Shown here: positions 16,843 through 25,311 of the stretch, in pieces | Layout: every line of letters begins with the position of its first letter | Position numbering within the stretch: position 1 is the first letter of the stretch | NCBI GenBank assembly: GCA_024579835.1 | Contig: CP102060.1 | Location: forward strand, 1,240,001 to 1,304,000 | Origin: Clostridiaceae bacterium HFYG-1003 | GTDB lineage: Bacteria; Bacillota; Clostridia; Clostridiales; Clostridiaceae | Length of the DNA stretch: 64,000 nucleotides | Direction of reading: 5' to 3' | Made by a program: the position numbers and the translations under genes | Notes under the pieces: generated by a model | The model's database searches: none | Seen by the model: only the letters and a program-made list of their open reading frames with translations | Told to the model about the DNA's origin: nothing

Positions 16843-17349
16843 CTATCCACCCCAGGGAAGATTGAGGTATTCTTTCTTGAGCCGGTCGTATTCGCGCCGG
16901 AACAGCGTCTCATGCCCCTGCTCCCAGTCGGCCAGGCGCTTCAGCAGAGTCTTGACATTCTCGTCTTCAACCATGTCCTGGGCTTCCCCATAGAACTCCT
17001 TGAAATCCCGCTCGATGAGATAGGCCATGCGCAGAATCGTCAGATCCGGTACATCCGATTCCACCAGCGTGGTGTCCAGGGCTTCTGATCCCTGACGCTG
17101 CTGGAAAATCGTGGACTCATCCCGTTTCAGGACCTCTTCGTTGACCTGGAAGCCTTCGGGGTTGGCGGTATACTGGTCCAGTTCTTTTTTAATCAGGTTA
17201 TAGTGTTCCTGCTCCACTTCAGCCAGGTTCAGAAATATGGCCTGGGTGGTGGGATTGGTGAACTGACTGGCCTTTTCCTTGAAAAAGTTATGGCCGGCCA
17301 GTTCCATGTCCAATGCATACTTCAGAATATTGATGACTTTGTGATCCAT
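16843..17349 (-). CDS. Ferritin-like (rubrerythrin-type) di-iron protein
   Basis: A 168-residue four-helix ferritin-like protein. The two Glu/His iron-ligand helices are clear: LDMELAGHNFF with AEVEQEHYNLI, and AYLIERDFKEFY with ADWEQGHETLF, each pair giving an E...ExxH set. There is no C-terminal rubredoxin domain, unlike classical rubrerythrin. The start at 17349 is fixed by AAAGGAG upstream and by the one-base TGATG overlap with the fdhA stop, which means translational coupling. As the last gene of the formate dehydrogenase operon it may protect the oxygen-sensitive enzyme or supply iron; neither is proven. Confidence 0.85.
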   Translation of the reverse strand: MDHKVINILKYALDMELAGHNFFKEKASQFTNPTTQAIFLNLAEVEQEHYNLIKKELDQYTANPEGFQVNEEVLKRDESTIFQQRQGSEALDTTLVESDVPDLTILRMAYLIERDFKEFYGEAQDMVEDENVKTLLKRLADWEQGHETLFRREYDRLKKEYLNLPWGG

Positions 17350-20018
17350 CAGTTCTTCTCCTTTTCCAGGCGCACCGCGCACACTTTCAGTTCCGGAATC
17401 TTGGCAATGGGATCCAGCGCGGTGTTGGTCAGTACATTAGCTCCCTCGGCAAAATGGAATGGCATGAAGATGACTTCATCCTCGATGATGTCCGTAACCC
17501 GAACGGTGGTGGAAATCTCTCCCCGACGGGAGTAGAGCTTAATCCGGTCGCCGGTTGCCAGGCCATGGCGCGAAGCCGTTTCCGGGGCAATCTCGACATA
17601 GGAGGATCCCGTCAGTTCATTGAGCCCCTCGGTTTTGCCCGTCATGCTCATGGTGTGGTACTGGTAGAGAATCCGACCTGTGGTCAGGATATAGGGATAT
17701 TCGACATCCACCGGCTCCATGGGTTCCTTGTAGTCCACCGGGACAAACAGTCCCCGGCCGCGGGCGATTTTGCCCTGATGCAGGAATTTGGTTCCAGGAT
17801 GCTCCGCACTGGGACAGGGCCATTGCAGCCCGACCTGGTCAATGCGGGAATAGTCTATGCCGCGGTAGGACGGTGTCACCTGGGCGATCTCCTCAAAGAT
17901 CCGGGACTCGTCCACATAAGTCTTGTCATAACCCAGGCGGTTCATGACTTCCATGAAGATCCACCAGTCGGGCCGGGACTGACCACGCGGTGAAACGGCC
18001 TGACGGACGCGCTGGACCCGCCGTTCAGTATTGGTAAAGGTTCCGTTCTTTTCCGCAAAGGATGCCGCAGGCAGTACCACATCGGCATACTCCGCGGTTT
18101 CTGTCAGGAACAGATCGTTGACGATCAGGAAATCCACATGTTCCATAGCATGGCGCACATGGTTCGTATCAGGGTCTGAGACCACCGGGTTCTCACCAAA
18201 TACCCAAAGCAGTCGGACTTCATCCTTGAGCACGGAGGAAATGACTTCAGGGAGTGTCAAACCGACTTTTCCGGACAGCGGTCGTCCCCAGTAGGCTTCA
18301 AACGCGGACTGAACTTCCGGCTTGAACACTTTCTGATATCCGGGCAGATCAGCCGGCAGACAGCCCATGTCACAGGCTCCCTGCACGTTGTTCTGACCGC
18401 GAAGCGGATTGATTCCGCCGTTTGGCTTGCCCAGGTTGCCCGTCAGCATGGCCAGGTTCGACAGCGCCATGACGCCGTTGGTACCCGTGGCATGCTGGGT
18501 GATGCCCATGGCATAGTAGATCCCGGCGGATTCAGCCTCCCCGTAGATGTGGGCTGCCCGGACAATGTCCGCAGCCGGAACGCCGGTGATCCCAGATACC
18601 CATTCGGGCGTATAACTCTGAAGGAATTCCTTGAGTTCTTCAAAATCTTCTGTCTGCGTCTGAATGAACTCCTCATCGAGCAGACCGTCCCGGATGATGA
18701 CATGAGCCATTCCGTTGATCAGCGCGATGTTGGTGCCCGGCTTGAGCTGGAGGAACACATCCGCCCAGTCAGCCATTTCAATGCGGCGGGGATCCGCTAC
18801 GACAATTTTTGCACCCTTGTTCTTCGCCCGCTTCATCAGCGTCGCAATGACCGGATGATTTTCCGAAGTATTGGTTCCAATGAGGAACAGCGCATCGTTG
18901 TCCATGGTCTCCGCGATGGAGTTGGTCATGGCGCCTGAGCCTAATGTTGTTGCAAGACCTGCAACGGTAGAGGCATGTCAGAGACGGGCACAGTGATCGA
19001 CATTGTTCGTCCCGATCACGGCGCGAAGGAGTTTCTGGAACAGGTAGTTGTCCTCATTGGTCGCCCGGGCCGATGAAAAGCCGGCGATGGCATCCGGACC
19101 GGATACGGTCCGAACCTGTCGGATCTTCTGAGCAATCAGATTCAGCGCTTCATCCCAGGAGGCCGGTTCCAGTTTTCCCTCGCGCCGGACCAGCGGCGTG
19201 GTCAGACGGTCGCGATGGTTGATGAAATGGTAAGCAAACCGTCCCTTGACGCACAGGAGTCCGTCATTGGGCACCGTATCGAAGGCCGGTTCCACGCCGA
19301 CCACCTGGTCGCCTTTGGTTAACAGGTCGATCTGGCAGCCCACGCCGCAGAAGCTGCAGGTGGTTCGAGTTCGTTTCAGATCCCAGCGCCGGTAGCCTCC
19401 GGATTTCTCCATCAGGGCTCCGGTGGGACAGACCGCGACGCAATTGCCGCAGGAGACGCAGGGTGAGTCTGCCAGAAGCCCGCCGCCGGCAGCAGCCACC
19501 TTCGTGACAAATCCGCGGTCCTTCAGGCCGATGGCGTTGGTGCACTGCAGTTCCTGGCAAACCCGGACGCATTTGCCGCACAGAATACATTTGTCCGCGT
19601 CATAGTCATAGAATTTATTGGAGGTGTCCATTTCAAAGTGTTTTTGCGCCCCGCTGCGGTAACTCCCTTCCTTCACGTCATACTCATAGCAGTAATCCTG
19701 AAGGTCGCAACTGCCGGATTTCTTGCAGGTCAGGCAGTCATTGGGATGATTTGAAAACAGCAGGTCCAGCACCTGACGGCGGCCTTTGACGACGTGCTCG
19801 TTCCGAGTGCTGACTTCCATTCCGTCGCGTACCTGCACGGTACAGGACGTATCCAGCTTGCCCTTGATCTCCACCAGACAAAGGCGGCAGGACCCCGTGG
19901 GGTTGAGCCGTTTGTCATGGCAGAGCGTAGGAATATGGATGCCATTGCGCTGACACACCTGGAGAACCGTTTCTCCGCGCTGTGCCTCGTAATGGACTCC
20001 ATCAATGATGATCTGCAT
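17349..20018 (-). CDS. fdhA: Selenocysteine formate dehydrogenase catalytic subunit
   Basis: An 889-residue selenoprotein with an in-frame TGA (18980-18978) at codon 347, read through as selenocysteine in DHCARL-U-HASTVAGL, the expected active-site context. N-terminal domains in order: [2Fe-2S] (C33, C44, C47, C59), His-Cys3 [4Fe-4S] (H91, C95, C98, C104), two ferredoxin clusters (C144-C154, C187-C197), the molybdopterin-type [4Fe-4S] (C221, C224, C228, C256), then the pterin-binding body and C-terminal barrel. It oxidises formate or reduces CO2 with a W- or Mo-bis-pterin cofactor. AGGGGGAA precedes the ATG. A gene finder that stops at TGA would split it in two. Confidence 0.95.
18940..18980 (-). 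promoter_or_regulatory. SECIS-like element for selenocysteine insertion in fdhA
   Basis: Directly after the TGA the minus strand reads GTTGCAGGTCTTGCAAC (18965-18949), a six-base stem with a GGTCT loop about 13 bases from the codon; flanking CCT/AGG can extend it. A GGUC-type apical loop at this distance is the hallmark of bacterial SECIS elements recognised by SelB. Confidence 0.85.
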
Positions 20019-20021
20019 GTT

Positions 20022-20978
20022 CTATTCCCCCTGTTCGGGTTCGGTGCAAAAACGCTCCAGCAGTCCGTCCAGCTCCAGGGCCTGCGGCCAGGAAACTTCC
20101 TGGAAGCGTCGTCCGTCCGGGGTCTCCACCTTACGGTAGGCTTTGGGCAGCTCCGTATTATGTCTGGCTTCAGTAAACAGGCGTCCCCTCAGGCAGAGCG
20201 GCCGGCCGTTGGTCGGCTTGCGCGGGCGAATGACCTTTTTCCCGTTCTTATCCAGTAAGTCAAAGTTGCAGCCGTAATCACAGGATTTGCACTTGATAAT
20301 CGAATGCTGCCCCTCCCAGCTGCGGATGCGGGCCTCGTAACTGCGCCGGTCGATCAGCGCGCCCACCGGACAGATGACGACGCAGCGATTGCACGATACA
20401 CAGGTTGATTCCTCCAGGGACTGATTGGCATCGGCGGAGATTTTCGTATGAAAGCCCCGTCCGGCATAGCCCAGGACATTGCGGTCGGGAATGGCGGCGC
20501 AGGTGCGCACGCATTTTCCGCAGAGAATGCACTTGGATTCATCCCGCAAAATATACGGGCTGCTGGTATCCGTCCAGCCGGCCAGACCGGTGCCCCGGCG
20601 GTCGCCTTCATGCTCCCGGAATCTGACGTCATAACGGTAGGCGTACTCCTGGAGCAGGCAGTCCCCGGCTTTCTCACAGGTGAGGCAGTCATTGGGATGA
20701 TTGTCCAGATACAGGCGCAGGATACTCCGGCGCGTTTTTACCACGCGCTCGGATTCAGTGTGAACCACCATGCCGCTGCGCACCACGGTGGAACAGCTGG
20801 TTTCCAGACCGTGGCGGCCTTCAATTTCAACCAGGCACATCCGGCAGGAACCGTCGATGGCCAGATTTTTGTCATAGCATAACGCGGGAATCTCGATGCC
20901 GTTGTCGCGGCAGACTTCTATGAGGAGGGTGCCCTCCTTGGCTTCCACAGCCCGGCCGTTGATTGTTAATTGAACCAT
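20022..20978 (-). CDS. Iron-sulfur subunit, NuoG-N / truncated FdhA-like
   Basis: A 318-residue electron-transfer protein. It has the same N-terminal order as FdhA: [2Fe-2S] (CYDKNLAIDGSCRMC), His-Cys3 motif (HPNDCLTCEKAGDC), two ferredoxin-type clusters (CILCGKCVRTC and CVSCNRCVVIC) and even the start of the pterin-domain cluster (CKSCDYGC, later LCLRGR). It then stops without any molybdopterin-binding body. Start at 20978 with AAGGAGGG ahead. It sits 10 bases after the NuoF-like gene and 3 bases before fdhA, and would bridge the flavin subunit and FdhA. Confidence 0.85.
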   Translation of the reverse strand: MVQLTINGRAVEAKEGTLLIEVCRDNGIEIPALCYDKNLAIDGSCRMCLVEIEGRHGLETSCSTVVRSGMVVHTESERVVKTRRSILRLYLDNHPNDCLTCEKAGDCLLQEYAYRYDVRFREHEGDRRGTGLAGWTDTSSPYILRDESKCILCGKCVRTCAAIPDRNVLGYAGRGFHTKISADANQSLEESTCVSCNRCVVICPVGALIDRRSYEARIRSWEGQHSIIKCKSCDYGCNFDLLDKNGKKVIRPRKPTNGRPLCLRGRLFTEARHNTELPKAYRKVETPDGRRFQEVSWPQALELDGLLERFCTEPEQGE

Positions 20979-20988
20979 TATACCCTCC

Positions 20989-22857
20989 TTACCTGCGAAT
21001 GACTGCGCCGACCGGGCAGACTTCCGCACAGGTGCCGCACTTGATGCAGGCCTCCTGATCGATGACATGGAGCTGCTTGACGGTGCCGGAAATGCACGAC
21101 ACCGGACAGTTTCTGGCGCATTTGGTGCAGCCGATGCACTGATCGGTGATGAAATACGTTGTCAGTTCGGTACAGACGCCGGCCGGACATTTCTTATCAA
21201 CGACGTGCGCGTGATATTCGTCGGCAAAGTTGGCCATGGTCGAGAAGACCGGGTTCGGGGCAGATTCGCCCAGACCGCACAGGGAAGCATGAGCTACCGT
21301 TTCGGCCAGTTCGTGCAGGGTTGTGAGATCTTCCTCCACTGCCTTGCCTTCTGTGATCTTCTCCAGAATTTCCAGCATGCGCTTGGTGCCTTCCCGGCAG
21401 GGGGTGCACTTGCCGCAGGATTCTTCCACGATGAAGTCCATGTAGAAGCGCGAAACGTCCACCATGCAGGTGTGGTCATCCATAACGATCATGCCGCCGG
21501 ATCCCATCATGGAACCGATGGAGGTCAGGTTGTCAAAGTCAATGGGCGTATCCAGGTGGGCCGCGGTGATGCAGCCGCCGGACGGTCCGCCGGTCTGAAC
21601 TGCCTTGAACTGACGGCCATTGGGAATGCCGCCGCCGATTTCATAGATAATCTGACGCAGCGTCGTACCCATAGGCACTTCCACCAGTCCGACGTTGTTG
21701 ATGTTGCCGCCCAGGGCGAAGACTTTCGTGCCGGGGCTCTTTTCGGTGCCGATGGTTCGGAACCAGTCCGCTCCCTTCAGGATAATCGGCGCAATATTGG
21801 CATAAGTTTCGACATTGTTCAGTACCGTGGGCTTCAGCCACAGTCCGGCCTGAGCCATCCGGGGCGGCTTGACCCGGGGCATGCCGCGGTGTCCCTCAAT
21901 GGACTGAACCAGAGCAGTGCCTTCGCCGCAGACAAAAGCGCCGGCGCCCAGACGCAGTTCCAGTTCAAAATTAAATCCGGTCCCGAAAATGTTCTGCCCC
22001 AGAAGACCGTAGGCTTTGGCATTGGCAATGGCTTCATTGAGCCGGTGCACCGCGCCCGGATATTCAGCCCGGACATAGATGTATCCCTGATCCGCGCCAA
22101 CGGCATAGCCGTTGATGATCATGGCCTCAATGACGGAATGAGGATCCCCTTCCAGCACGGACCGGTCCATGAATGCGCCTGGGTCTCCCTCATCCGCGTT
22201 GCAGACGACGTATTTCTGATCCCCGACCGCTTCCCGGGTGTACTGCCATTTGAGTCCCGTGGGGAAACCGGCTCCGCCGCGTCCCCGCAGCCCGGACTTC
22301 TTGACTTCTTCAATAACTTCCTCGGGCGTCATGGCTGTCAGCACTTTGTGCAGCGCCTGATAGCCGTCCATGGCGATGTATTCGTCCAATGACTCCGGAT
22401 TGATGAGTCCGGTATTGCGCAGGACGATCTTTTTCTGATACTTGTAAAACGGTGCTTCGTGCAGCGGCAGGAACTTGTCTTCCAGGATATTGGCCGGGTA
22501 GATCAGGTCCTTCACCGGTGCGTCGCCGATCAGGTGTTCCTCAAAAATCCGCTGAGCGTCCTCCGGCTTGATTCGGGAATAGAATGTCCCTTCCGGATAA
22601 ACCACCAGAATAGGTCCGGCAGCACAGAATCCGAAGCAGCCGGTCCGTTTGATGCTGATCTCGTGTTCGAGTCCGCGCTCTCTGACCAGATCCTGGAGCC
22701 GCTCCATGACCTTGTCTCCTTTGTTGGAAGAGCAGCCGGTGTCACGGCAGACCATAACTTCATACTTATAGCCGCCGGGAGTCCGCTTGCCCAGGCGGGC
22801 AGACATCGCTTCCAGCGTTCTGGCCTGAATCTGATTCAACTGTTCAATTGTCATCAT
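20989..22857 (-). CDS. NuoF/HydB-like flavoprotein subunit of formate dehydrogenase
   Basis: A 622-residue NAD(P)H-binding subunit. An N-terminal thioredoxin-like [2Fe-2S] domain (CRDTGCSS ... GCFGFCAAGP) precedes the NuoF core: GLRGRGGAGFPTGLKW (FMN/NADH loop), CNADEGDPGAFMDR, a SLBB region and ESCGKCTPCREG for the [4Fe-4S] cluster. The C-terminus adds two ferredoxin clusters (CIGCTKCARNC and CIKCGTCAEVC). This architecture is that of HydB/HytB-type subunits, several of which support flavin-based electron bifurcation. Start at 22857 or the adjacent ATG. Confidence 0.92.
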   Translation of the reverse strand: MMTIEQLNQIQARTLEAMSARLGKRTPGGYKYEVMVCRDTGCSSNKGDKVMERLQDLVRERGLEHEISIKRTGCFGFCAAGPILVVYPEGTFYSRIKPEDAQRIFEEHLIGDAPVKDLIYPANILEDKFLPLHEAPFYKYQKKIVLRNTGLINPESLDEYIAMDGYQALHKVLTAMTPEEVIEEVKKSGLRGRGGAGFPTGLKWQYTREAVGDQKYVVCNADEGDPGAFMDRSVLEGDPHSVIEAMIINGYAVGADQGYIYVRAEYPGAVHRLNEAIANAKAYGLLGQNIFGTGFNFELELRLGAGAFVCGEGTALVQSIEGHRGMPRVKPPRMAQAGLWLKPTVLNNVETYANIAPIILKGADWFRTIGTEKSPGTKVFALGGNINNVGLVEVPMGTTLRQIIYEIGGGIPNGRQFKAVQTGGPSGGCITAAHLDTPIDFDNLTSIGSMMGSGGMIVMDDHTCMVDVSRFYMDFIVEESCGKCTPCREGTKRMLEILEKITEGKAVEEDLTTLHELAETVAHASLCGLGESAPNPVFSTMANFADEYHAHVVDKKCPAGVCTELTTYFITDQCIGCTKCARNCPVSCISGTVKQLHVIDQEACIKCGTCAEVCPVGAVIRR

Positions 22858-22859
22858 GG

Positions 22860-23399
22860 CTATTTCCCCTCCCCGGCCAGAAACGCTTCCGCTTCCAGTT
22901 TGGCTTGCTCATCGTATTTCAGATGCTTGAGCAGTTCAATCACATCTTTGGGCAGCAGACGGCCGTGCACTTCATGTCCCACCGTCATCACCGGGGCCAT
23001 GCTGCAGGCACCCAGACAGCGTGTTGTGAATACTGACACCCGTCCGTCCTCGCTGGTATGCCCGGCCTTGACACCAGTCACCATCTGAATTTCTTCCAGC
23101 ACTTTTACTGCGCCTTTGACATAGCAGGCAGTTCCCATGCAGACCGAGATCTGGGTCTTGCCTTTCGGGATTTCGGTAAAGCGGGAATAGAACGTAATAA
23201 CCCCGTAAACTTCAGCCATCGGGATCTTCAGTTCCGTGGAAATCAGCTCCTGGATTTCCGGCGGAATAAATCCATACGTATCCTGGGCATGATGCAGAGC
23301 CTGCATCAGCTGACCGGCCTTCCCCTTGAGCGGTGCCAGAAAGTCTTTAAAGTCACGGAGCTCCTGAGCCCGTTCCTGCGGATCAAAGTATTTTGACAT
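22860..23399 (-). CDS. NuoE/HydC-like [2Fe-2S] subunit
   Basis: A 179-residue thioredoxin-like ferredoxin of the NuoE family, the first gene of the formate dehydrogenase operon. The four ligands are in CMGTACYVKGA and RCLGACSMAP, and the N-terminal helix bundle shows the family HHAQDTYGFIPPEIQ segment. It partners the NuoF-like subunit in electron transfer to or from NAD(P). AAGGGGGAA lies before the ATG, and the stop is 2 bases from the next gene. Confidence 0.93.
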   Translation of the reverse strand: MSKYFDPQERAQELRDFKDFLAPLKGKAGQLMQALHHAQDTYGFIPPEIQELISTELKIPMAEVYGVITFYSRFTEIPKGKTQISVCMGTACYVKGAVKVLEEIQMVTGVKAGHTSEDGRVSVFTTRCLGACSMAPVMTVGHEVHGRLLPKDVIELLKHLKYDEQAKLEAEAFLAGEGK

Positions 23400-23483
23400 C
23401 TTGTTCCCCCTTGCAATGTCTTAATGAATTTTCCTTGTTTGTTAAGAAATTAATAAATAATTGGAGTTAACCCCATACAATCT

Positions 23484-23512
23484 ATTATACCCTTGAAAAA
23501 CTGATTGCACAA
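23484..23512 (-). promoter_or_regulatory. Promoter of the formate dehydrogenase operon
   Basis: On the minus strand TTGTGC (23512-23507) and TATAAT (23489-23484) are 17 bases apart, about 85 bases ahead of the NuoE-like start. The -10 is a perfect consensus. Confidence 0.65.
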
Positions 23513-23513
23513 A

Positions 23514-23548
23514 ACCAATTAATTGGTAATTTGGTAACAATTAATTGG
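23514..23548. promoter_or_regulatory. Paired palindromes upstream of the -35 (candidate operator)
   Basis: ACCAATTAATTGGT (23514-23527) is a perfect palindrome directly upstream of the -35, and CAATTAATTG recurs at 23538-23547. The centres are 22 bases apart, two helical turns, which suits cooperative binding of a dimeric regulator of formate dehydrogenase expression. Confidence 0.45.
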
Positions 23549-23557
23549 CCGGATGTG

Positions 23558-23959
23558 TCATTTCAGCACCTGAACCATCAAAACGATTTCATCTCCAATA
23601 TGGATCAGGCCTTCCTTAAGCACTTTTAAATAAAGCACCCGGCCATTCAGCCGGCACTTCGCCGGATGCAACGAGCAGCCAGGATAACAGTGCTTTCTTC
23701 TGGCCTCCACCCGAAACTGAACTTCGCCGCAGGCAGCCAGGCTTTCAGATGGCAGCAGGACCAGCTCATCTACAATCAGATCTGCCCGGAATTTGCTCGT
23801 GCACAATCCGGGCGGATCAGTCGATTTACAGAATCGAACGACGGCCTCATCCGTCAGACTCACCTGACCGTCCCGCAGTCCATCCGCCGACAGGAATAAT
23901 TCCTTAAGTTCCGATTCATCCGATGCGGCAAATCCTGAAGCAATTCTAGTTATCTTCAT
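23558..23959 (-). CDS. MOSC-like small protein
   Basis: A 133-residue protein at the end of the pterin-cofactor cluster. FRADLIVDEL, VEARRKHCYPGCSL (cysteines where MOSC domains carry them) and GLIHIGDEIVLM resemble the core and end of a MOSC domain. It is shorter than and divergent from its upstream neighbour, which it overlaps by 14 bases. MOSC domains bind or sulfurate molybdenum/tungsten cofactors; a role in finishing the formate dehydrogenase cofactor is suggested only by position. Confidence 0.65.
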   Translation of the reverse strand: MKITRIASGFAASDESELKELFLSADGLRDGQVSLTDEAVVRFCKSTDPPGLCTSKFRADLIVDELVLLPSESLAACGEVQFRVEARRKHCYPGCSLHPAKCRLNGRVLYLKVLKEGLIHIGDEIVLMVQVLK

Positions 23960-24506
23960 CAGATGCCAGACGAATCGAATCTCCCGGGCAGATCGTGCCG
24001 CCCCGGATCAGCCGGGTGAATATGCCTTCCCGCGGCATGACGCAGTCCCCCACCAGCTGACGGATGGCACAGCCAGTGTGGCATTCCTTGCCGATCTGGG
24101 TTACTTCCTGAATCGTTTCACCGATGGCCAACCGCGTGCCCACCGGCAGCTCATGCAGAATGATGCCCTGAGTCGTCAGGTTTTCCGCAAAAGACCCGAT
24201 GGCCAGTTCGCCGGCCCCCTTCCGGCTCATTGCTCCATAAGACTCGATGGCCAGCAGCGAGACCATCCGGTGCCAGGCTCCCGCATGGGCATCACCCTTG
24301 AGCCCAAGATCCACCACGAACTCACCCTGCTCTACCGGGATTTTGACAACTCCCTTGGTTTCGCTGATATTGACACTGATTACTTTTGCGTCCGGAGCAA
24401 TCAGTTCCGAAACATCACGCTTCTTGCCCAGCGCAATGAAGCGGTCTGGTTCCTGTCCCTCAGTCAAAGAATTCTTTTCATGCTTATCCATTCTATTTTC
24501 TCCCAT
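23946..24506 (-). CDS. MOSC-domain protein
   Basis: A 186-residue protein with a standard MOSC domain: VISVNISETKG, GLKGDAHAGAWHRMVSLLA, FAENLTTQGI and the cysteine loop IGKECHTGCAIRQLVGDCVMPREGIF, then GGTICPGDSI. Such stand-alone proteins are found with moaABC genes and are thought to handle sulfur or metal on the pterin cofactor. The ATG at 24506 has AAAGGA ahead; an internal ATG at 24491 has GGGAG eight bases ahead and is equally possible. Confidence 0.85.
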   Translation of the reverse strand: MGENRMDKHEKNSLTEGQEPDRFIALGKKRDVSELIAPDAKVISVNISETKGVVKIPVEQGEFVVDLGLKGDAHAGAWHRMVSLLAIESYGAMSRKGAGELAIGSFAENLTTQGIILHELPVGTRLAIGETIQEVTQIGKECHTGCAIRQLVGDCVMPREGIFTRLIRGGTICPGDSIRLASDEDN

Positions 24507-24808
24507 TGTTTCTCATTTCCTTTGATAATTCTCAAGCGTCCCGTCGGTTGAAGCTGCTATTCTGCTGAGTTATCGTTCAGAAGCTGCTGCTTAGTTATCA
24601 TGTTTTTTCAGCTTCTTCTTGGAGGAATTTTACATTATCACGCGATTCAGAATCGCATGCAGCATTCAAACTATTAAAATCGGATGTTATGGTTTCAAAT
24701 TCTCTTTGGTGTCACGATGTATTGATCTGCAGCTCAGAACCGTTTGTCTGGGCTTATTTCTCCTCGTTCCGGGAGTTCAGCAACCCGTCGATTCCGTGCC
24801 CTCGATCA
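24507..24808. other. Spacer between moaC and the MOSC pair
   Basis: About 300 bases with no supportable gene. A 15-base odd palindrome (24642-24656) and an eight-base inverted repeat (about 24581 with 24610) are present, but no T-run places a clear terminator. Confidence 0.4.
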
Positions 24809-25309
24809 TTATGTTTCGGTGTCGGCACGGTCGGGTGTTTTCCCGCCCCGCTCAAAGGTGCCGGATTTGCCTCCGGTTTTGCGCAGCAGGCAGATGTCCT
24901 GGATTTCCATGGTCTTGTCGATGGCCTTGCACATGTCATAGATCGTGAGCAGTGCCGCGGATACGGCGGTCAGAGCTTCCATTTCCGCTCCGGTGGGGCC
25001 CTGGGTATGGATAGTGGCCTGGACGGCAACGCCGGTTGAGGTGATGTCAAAGGACAGATCCACGCCGCGCAGGAGAATGTTGTGGCACAGGGGAATCAGA
25101 TCGGGTGTCTTCTTGGCTGCCATAATTCCGGCGATCTGGGCGATGCCCAGGACATCGCCTTTGGCCAGGGAACCTTCGCGGATCCGGGCAATGGTTTCAG
25201 GCTGGAGAGTGATGCGGCCGCTGGCGATCGCTTCCCGGTGCGTATCGGCCTTGTCCGCCAGATTCACCATTCGGCCGCGGCCGTCTTCGTTCAGATGAGT
25301 GAATTCCAT
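24809..25309 (-). CDS. moaC: MoaC, cyclic pyranopterin monophosphate synthase
   Basis: A 166-residue enzyme that converts the MoaA product to cyclic pyranopterin monophosphate. Family motifs are intact: KKTPDLIPLCHN, TGAEMEALTAVSAALLTIYDMCKAID and GGKSG near the end. The start is 2 bases from the moaA stop, so the two steps are made from one message. The C-terminus after GGKSG is about 15 residues of hydrophilic tail. Confidence 0.95.
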   Translation of the reverse strand: MEFTHLNEDGRGRMVNLADKADTHREAIASGRITLQPETIARIREGSLAKGDVLGIAQIAGIMAAKKTPDLIPLCHNILLRGVDLSFDITSTGVAVQATIHTQGPTGAEMEALTAVSAALLTIYDMCKAIDKTMEIQDICLLRKTGGKSGTFERGGKTPDRADTET

Positions 25310-25311
25310 GA

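Noticed and set aside
17349-20018. fdhA as two genes or a pseudogene because of the TGA at 18978-18980
   Set aside because: The TGA sits at the known selenocysteine position in a conserved context, with a SECIS-type hairpin directly after it and no loss of similarity on either side.
21067-22392. 441-codon open frame on the plus strand opposite the NuoF-like gene
   Set aside because: It is antisense to a strongly conserved gene, its protein is low-complexity Gly/His/Ala-rich, and it has no ribosome binding site.
24571-24592. Second copy of the 16688-16739 palindrome arm
   Set aside because: Only about 12 bases (AGAAGCTGCTGC) are shared, which is not enough to argue for a dispersed repeat.
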